Assembly (NCBI GenBank): GCA_947625445.1
Contig: CANQOM010000065.1
Location: 1-8,427, forward strand
From: Candidatus Gastranaerophilales bacterium
Lineage (GTDB): Bacteria > Cyanobacteriota > Vampirovibrionia > Gastranaerophilales > Gastranaerophilaceae
Length of the DNA stretch: 8,427 nucleotides
Reading direction: 5' to 3'
Positions within the stretch are counted from its first letter, which is position 1. Each line of letters opens with the position of its first letter. Of this stretch, positions 4,894 to 8,427 are shown in pieces. The notes beneath the pieces are model-generated. The model saw nothing but the letters and a program-made list of their open reading frames with translations. It did no database searches and had not been told where the DNA came from. Made by a program: the position numbers and the translations under genes.

Positions 4894-6171
4894 ATGACAA
4901 TGATTGTTGAAAAGTATGACGTAAAAGATATGTCACTGGCGGAACAAGGAAAGAATAACATCGATTGGGCATATAAAGACATGCCTGTACTAGCCCAAAT
5001 AAGAGAAAGATTTAAAAGAGAACAACCGTTCAGAGGAATAAGAGTTTCAAGTTGTGTACATGTTACAAAAGAAACTGCAAATTTAGTTATAACAATGAAA
5101 GAAGGCGGAGCTGACGCAATACTTGTAGCATCTAATCCGTTATCAACACAAGATGATGTTGCAGCTGCATTGGTTAAGTATTGGGATATACCTGTTTATG
5201 CTTATAGCGGTGAAGATAAAGATACATATAAAAGACATGTTCAAGCAGCTCTTGACCATAAACCTCAGTTTATTATTGATGACGGTTGTGATATTGTTGC
5301 AACAATTCATTCTTCACGAAGAGACTTAATCCCGAATATAATAGGGTCTTGTGAAGAAACTACTACAGGAATTATAAGATTAAATGCGATGGAAAAAGAA
5401 GGTGAACTTCAATTTCCTGCTTTGGCAGTGAATAATTGCCTCACTAAATTTATGTATGATAACAGATATGGTACGGGGCAAAGTGCTATAGATGGTATTA
5501 TAAGAGCAACAAATATATTGCTAGCCGGAAAAACATTTGTAGTCTGTGGATACGGTTGGTGTGGTAAGGGTGTTGCACTGAGAGCAAAAGGCCTTGGCGC
5601 TAATGTTATAGTTGTTGAAGTTGATCCTCTTAAAGCACTCGAAGCAGCTATGGAAGGTTATAGAGTTATGAGAATATCAGAAGCTGCTAAATTGGGTGAT
5701 ATATTTATTTCTATTACCGGTGATATTAATGTTATTGATGTTGAGCACATGCTCAATATGAAAGACGGAGCTATGGTTTGTAATGCCGGACATTTTGATG
5801 TTGAAGTAAATGTTAACGGATTAAAAGAAGAAACTGTTGAAATTAAAAGAATCAGACCTTCTTTAGATGAATATAAACTTAAAAATGGTAAGTCTATCTT
5901 GGTGTTAGCTGAAGGGAGATTAGTTAACCTTGTTGCTGCAGAAGGTCATCCTGCTTCTGTTATGGATATGAGTTTTGCTAATCAAGCTCTTGGTGCTGAA
6001 TTTATTATTAAAAACAGAGGAAGACTTGAAAATAAAGTTTATACTCTCCCTAAATCTACTGATTTGGAAATAGCTTCTTTGAAACTAAAATCAATGGGAA
6101 TTGAGTTGGATTCTCTAACGGATGAACAATCCAGATATTTAAACAGTTGGTCTATAGGTACTGCTTCATAA
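4894..6171 (+). CDS. ahcY: Adenosylhomocysteinase (S-adenosyl-L-homocysteine hydrolase)
   Basis: This NAD-dependent cytosolic enzyme reversibly splits S-adenosylhomocysteine into adenosine and homocysteine. It clears the product inhibitor of methyltransferases and feeds the methyl cycle. At 425 residues it belongs to the shorter bacterial/archaeal type. Expected active-site positions are present: His56 (CVHVTKET), Asp130 (IIDDGCD), the EETTTG motif (154-159), Lys185 and Asp189 (NNCLTKFMYDN) and His300 (NAGHFD). The NAD-binding Rossmann fold spans about 190-350, with GYGWCGKG at 219-226. The conserved GRLVNL and GHPASVMDMSFANQ follow (341-364). The C-terminus ends in LNSWSIGTAS and lacks the K-x6-Y tail of long-form enzymes, as in Thermotoga and archaeal homologues. 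The gene is monocistronic: it is divergent from the glycan operon and followed by a strong terminator. It looks less AT-rich than that operon, as expected for a core gene. Confidence 0.97.
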   Translation: MTMIVEKYDVKDMSLAEQGKNNIDWAYKDMPVLAQIRERFKREQPFRGIRVSSCVHVTKETANLVITMKEGGADAILVASNPLSTQDDVAAALVKYWDIPVYAYSGEDKDTYKRHVQAALDHKPQFIIDDGCDIVATIHSSRRDLIPNIIGSCEETTTGIIRLNAMEKEGELQFPALAVNNCLTKFMYDNRYGTGQSAIDGIIRATNILLAGKTFVVCGYGWCGKGVALRAKGLGANVIVVEVDPLKALEAAMEGYRVMRISEAAKLGDIFISITGDINVIDVEHMLNMKDGAMVCNAGHFDVEVNVNGLKEETVEIKRIRPSLDEYKLKNGKSILVLAEGRLVNLVAAEGHPASVMDMSFANQALGAEFIIKNRGRLENKVYTLPKSTDLEIASLKLKSMGIELDSLTDEQSRYLNSWSIGTAS

Positions 6172-6189
6172 AATCTGATTTTTTATATT

Positions 6190-6227
6190 AATAAAGCCTT
6201 CAATATATAACTGAAGGCTTTATTTTT
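6190..6227. terminator. Intrinsic terminator after ahcY, possibly bidirectional
   Basis: A 13-pair stem (6190-6202 with 6212-6224, core GCCTTCA/TGAAGGC) with a nine-base loop is followed by five T (6223-6227) on the plus strand, 18 bases after the ahcY stop. On the minus strand the same hairpin follows directly on the stop codon of the small membrane-protein gene (6226-6228) and is trailed by an A/T-rich run, so it may end that transcript too. Confidence 0.9.
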
Positions 6228-6453
6228 ATATTTGTTTTTCTCTTCTGTAATTTTCAAAGTAAAGAATTATTCTCTTTTTAAATATTATAAAAAATATTCC
6301 GACACCTATAAGCATAATTGAATTGGTTAAAGCAAACCATACAACTTTATTCCCGCTTATTAATTGGTGCAAATTAAAAAATAATATTCCAAAAAACATT
6401 GCAAAAGCAACTACTAAAAACATTGCCGAAAAAACCATAGCATATTTCTGCAT
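6226..6453 (-). CDS. Small membrane protein with two transmembrane helices, unknown function
   Basis: I do not recognise this 75-residue protein. It has two strongly hydrophobic helices, about residues 5-30 (FLVVAFAMFFGILFF core) and 38-58 (FALTNSIMLIGVGIFFIIF). They are separated by a short polar loop (LHQLISGNK) and followed by a basic tail (KKRIILYFENYRREKQI). The positive-inside rule places both ends in the cytoplasm and the loop outside. The ATG at 6453 is preceded by AAGGCGG (6465-6459), a fair ribosome binding site, and the stop falls in the terminator shared with ahcY. It stands alone: clpC upstream ends at its own terminator, and an extended -10 element lies between them. The good ribosome site, the hydropathy pattern and the placement between two terminators argue that it is a real gene. 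Confidence 0.7.
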   Translation of the reverse strand: MQKYAMVFSAMFLVVAFAMFFGILFFNLHQLISGNKVVWFALTNSIMLIGVGIFFIIFKKRIILYFENYRREKQI

Positions 6454-6569
6454 AAAAACCGCCTTTTCTTCCTTATAAATTAAAAATTGACACTATAAAA
6501 TGAACACTCACTTCAGGTGTCGGATGAATAGGAAGCTAAACAGTTTAATAATGTTTTTCTCATACTATA

Positions 6570-6578
6570 ATTATAACA
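6570..6578 (-). promoter_or_regulatory. Extended -10 promoter, probably for the small membrane-protein gene
   Basis: On the minus strand TG (6578-6577), one base, and then a perfect TATAAT (6575-6570) form an extended -10 element. No good -35 is seen, because the clpC terminator's T run occupies that place. Extended -10 promoters can work without a -35 box. Transcription would start near 6563 and give a leader of about 110 bases before the ATG at 6453. Confidence 0.5.
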
Positions 6579-6588
6579 TTTTTTTCAT

Positions 6589-6614
6589 AAAAAAAAAGCC
6601 CTATTGTTTAGGGC
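6589..6614 (-). terminator. Intrinsic terminator of clpC
   Basis: On the minus strand a six-pair stem GCCCTA/TAGGGC (6614-6609 with 6603-6598) closes a five-base loop (6608-6604) and is followed by nine T (complement of the A run 6597-6589). It begins eight bases after the clpC stop codon. The A tract on the other side of the stem (complement of the T run from 6616) could lengthen the stem past one mismatch. Confidence 0.9.
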
Positions 6615-6621
6615 CTTTTTT

Positions 6622-8427
6622 TTAAACTGGTTCACATTCAAAAGTAATTTTTTCATCATTTAATTTTAAGACGATTTTATTACCTTCTTTATATTTACCT
6701 GAGAGAATTTCTTCTGCTAAGCCATCTTCAATACGTTTTTGAATTAATCTTCTTAACGGTCTTGCTCCATAAGCTTCAGAATATCCGGCTTCTCCCAAAT
6801 AATCTTTTACCTCTTCAGTTACCTCAATTGTTAGATTTTGTGATTCAAGACGTTTGAATAAGTCTTTTAACATTAAATCAACTATTTGACGAATTTCAGG
6901 TTTTGACAGATGAGCAAATACTATAATATCATCAATTCTGTTTAAAAACTCAGGACGGAATGCTTTTTTCATTTCTTCCATTACTGTGTCTTTTAATTTT
7001 TCATATTTATCTTTTTCTTCATTATCAGCAACGGAGAATCCAAGTCTGCTTGTAGTTGTAATCATACTTGCACCTACGTTACTTGTCATAATTATTATAG
7101 TATTTTTGAAATTGATATGCCTGCCTTTAGAATCTGTTAAACGTCCGTCATCTAAAATTTGAAGCATTATATTGAAAACATCAGGGTGTGCTTTTTCGAT
7201 TTCATCAAAAAGTATTACACTGTAAGGTTTCTTTCTAATGATTTCTGTAAGATGACCGCCATCATCATATCCTACATATCCGGGAGGTGAACCTATAAGT
7301 TTTGATGTTGAATGTTTTTCCATAAATTCTGACATGTCAACACGGATCATATTGTCTTCACTTCCGAATACTGCTTCAGCTAAAGCTTTTGCAAGTTCTG
7401 TTTTTCCGACACCGGTTGGACCTGAGAAGATAAAACTTCCTATTGGTCTATTTGGAGATTTTAATCCGACTCTTGCACGTCTTATAGCTTTTGATAAAGC
7501 TTCAACGGCTTGATTCTGACCTATAACTCTGTTATGAAGGGTTTCTTCTAATTTTAATAATCTTTCACTTTCACCCTCTGTTATTTTTGTTGTCGGTATT
7601 CCTGTCATTTGACTTACTACTTGAGCAACTTGTTCGGCAGTAACCGTGGGTTTATTTTCCTCGTTATCTTCACGCCATTTTAAAGACATTTCACGAATTT
7701 TTTCTTTTAAATCCGCTTCATCATCTCTTAAATTTGAAGCAGTTTCAAATTCTTGATTTCTTATGGCTTCTTCTTTTTGTTTAATTATACCTTTTAACTG
7801 TTTTTCAAGCTCTTTACCTTCCGGAGGAAGTGCACTTGTTTGAATCCTTAATTTTGATGCAGCCTCGTCTATTATATCGATTGCTTTATCCGGAAGGAAT
7901 CGGTCTGTTATGTATTTATATGAAAGTTCAGTTGCTGCTACAATAGCTTCATCAGAAATATTTAATTTATGATGTTCTTCATATTTAGGTTTTAAACCTT
8001 TAATAATTTCTATTGTATCTTCAACTGAAGGTTCTTCAATTATAATAGATTGAAATCTTCTTTCAAGTGCAGGGTCTTTTTCTACATACTTTCTGTATTC
8101 ATCAAGTGTGGTAGCACCGATAACTTGAATTTCACCTCTAGAAAGAGCAGGTTTTAGAATGTTTGCGGCATCAATTGCACCTTCAGCGGCACCTGCACCT
8201 ATTAATGTATGCATTTCGTCTATTATTAATATAATATTTCCTGCTTGGCGAATTTCATCCATAATTTTTTTAAGACGTTCTTCAAATTCACCTCTGTATT
8301 TTGTTCCTGCGACTAAAAGTCCCATATCAAGCTGAACAACTTTTTTCCCGTCAAGAATATCAGGTACTTCGGAATTAACTATTCTTGCAGCTAAACCTTC
8401 CACAACTGCAGTTTTCCCTACTCCCGG
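6622..8427 (-). CDS. clpC: ATP-dependent Clp protease ATPase subunit ClpC, 5' part missing at window edge
   Basis: This is a AAA+ unfoldase of the Hsp100 class that feeds proteins to the ClpP peptidase in the cytoplasm. The frame is open to the window edge (602 codons). The GTG at 8403 is an internal valine codon, because the bases before it encode the D1 Walker A motif GVGKT (8424-8410). Missing are the N-terminal substrate/adaptor domain and the start of D1. Present are the D1 Walker B with IIDE (DE at 8220-8215), a short middle domain with a UVR motif (about 7775-7690, EFETASNLRDDEADLKEK), the D2 Walker A GPTGVGKT (7422-7399), the D2 Walker B VILFDE (7218-7201) and the LGF loop (7044-7036) that docks on ClpP. 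The C-terminal D2 small domain ends near the stop. The short UVR-type middle domain, rather than a long coiled coil, marks ClpC and not ClpB. D1 reads much like cyanobacterial ClpC. Confidence 0.95.
   Translation of the reverse strand, partial: PGVGKTAVVEGLAARIVNSEVPDILDGKKVVQLDMGLLVAGTKYRGEFEERLKKIMDEIRQAGNIILIIDEMHTLIGAGAAEGAIDAANILKPALSRGEIQVIGATTLDEYRKYVEKDPALERRFQSIIIEEPSVEDTIEIIKGLKPKYEEHHKLNISDEAIVAATELSYKYITDRFLPDKAIDIIDEAASKLRIQTSALPPEGKELEKQLKGIIKQKEEAIRNQEFETASNLRDDEADLKEKIREMSLKWREDNEENKPTVTAEQVAQVVSQMTGIPTTKITEGESERLLKLEETLHNRVIGQNQAVEALSKAIRRARVGLKSPNRPIGSFIFSGPTGVGKTELAKALAEAVFGSEDNMIRVDMSEFMEKHSTSKLIGSPPGYVGYDDGGHLTEIIRKKPYSVILFDEIEKAHPDVFNIMLQILDDGRLTDSKGRHINFKNTIIIMTSNVGASMITTTSRLGFSVADNEEKDKYEKLKDTVMEEMKKAFRPEFLNRIDDIIVFAHLSKPEIRQIVDLMLKDLFKRLESQNLTIEVTEEVKDYLGEAGYSEAYGARPLRRLIQKRIEDGLAEEILSGKYKEGNKIVLKLNDEKITFECEPV

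Noticed and set aside
6487..6492. Perfect TTGACA on the plus strand
   Set aside because: No -10-like hexamer lies 15-19 bases downstream, and the next plus-strand sequence is the 3' end of a minus-strand gene.
6513..6563. Minus-strand 16-codon frame that could be a leader peptide of the small membrane-protein gene
   Set aside because: It has no Shine-Dalgarno site, would begin right at the predicted transcript start, and has no run of regulatory codons.
8401..8403. GTG at 8403 as the clpC start
   Set aside because: The frame continues upstream through the D1 Walker A motif to the window edge, so this is an internal codon.

Overview
The window looks like chromosomal DNA from a low-GC bacterium. 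The best guess is a non-photosynthetic relative of cyanobacteria (Melainabacteria/Gastranaerophilales type). This rests on the ClpC fragment, whose D1 and D2 motifs read much like cyanobacterial ClpC, on the short thermophile/archaeal-type AdoHcy hydrolase, and on the AT-rich codon use. It is an inference from remembered protein families; a low-GC Firmicute is the main alternative.

Layout. Bases 1-76 hold a complete tRNA-Glu(UUC) on the minus strand with its own good sigma-70 promoter (92-120). A 330-base gene-free stretch follows. It holds that promoter and, further on, several inverted repeats in front of a plus-strand pair: an ECF sigma factor (407-1015) and a membrane-anchored zinc-binding anti-sigma factor (best start TTG at 1030, ending 1713). 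Converging on this pair, and overlapping it by 14 bases, is a tightly packed three-gene minus-strand operon (4733 down to 1700). It encodes a nucleotidyltransferase-kinase fusion, a small HAD phosphatase and a GT-B/GT9-like glycosyltransferase. Divergent from that operon is ahcY (4894-6171), closed by a strong hairpin terminator. Then come, on the minus strand, a 75-residue two-helix membrane protein (6226-6453) and the 3' two-thirds or so of clpC (6622 to the window edge), with its own terminator at 6589-6614.

How the genes may work together. The sigma/anti-sigma pair is an envelope-sensing transcription switch. The three-gene operon looks like a surface-glycan activation and transfer module: phosphorylate a small molecule or sugar, couple it to a nucleotide, trim a phosphate, transfer it. 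ahcY, clpC and tRNA-Glu are housekeeping genes that flank this accessory cargo.

The most interesting signal is a run of nine C residues on the coding strand (4396-4404) inside the nucleotidyltransferase-kinase gene. In such an AT-rich setting this looks like a slipped-strand contingency tract. A one-base gain or loss in either direction brings a TAA within a few codons, so the tract would act as an on/off switch for both enzyme domains. The sequence shown is in the ON phase. Secondary points are the anti-sigma factor's second, metal-ligand-free copy of its zinc-finger fold, TTG starts for both regulators, and possible masking of the sigma gene's ribosome binding site by its own leader.
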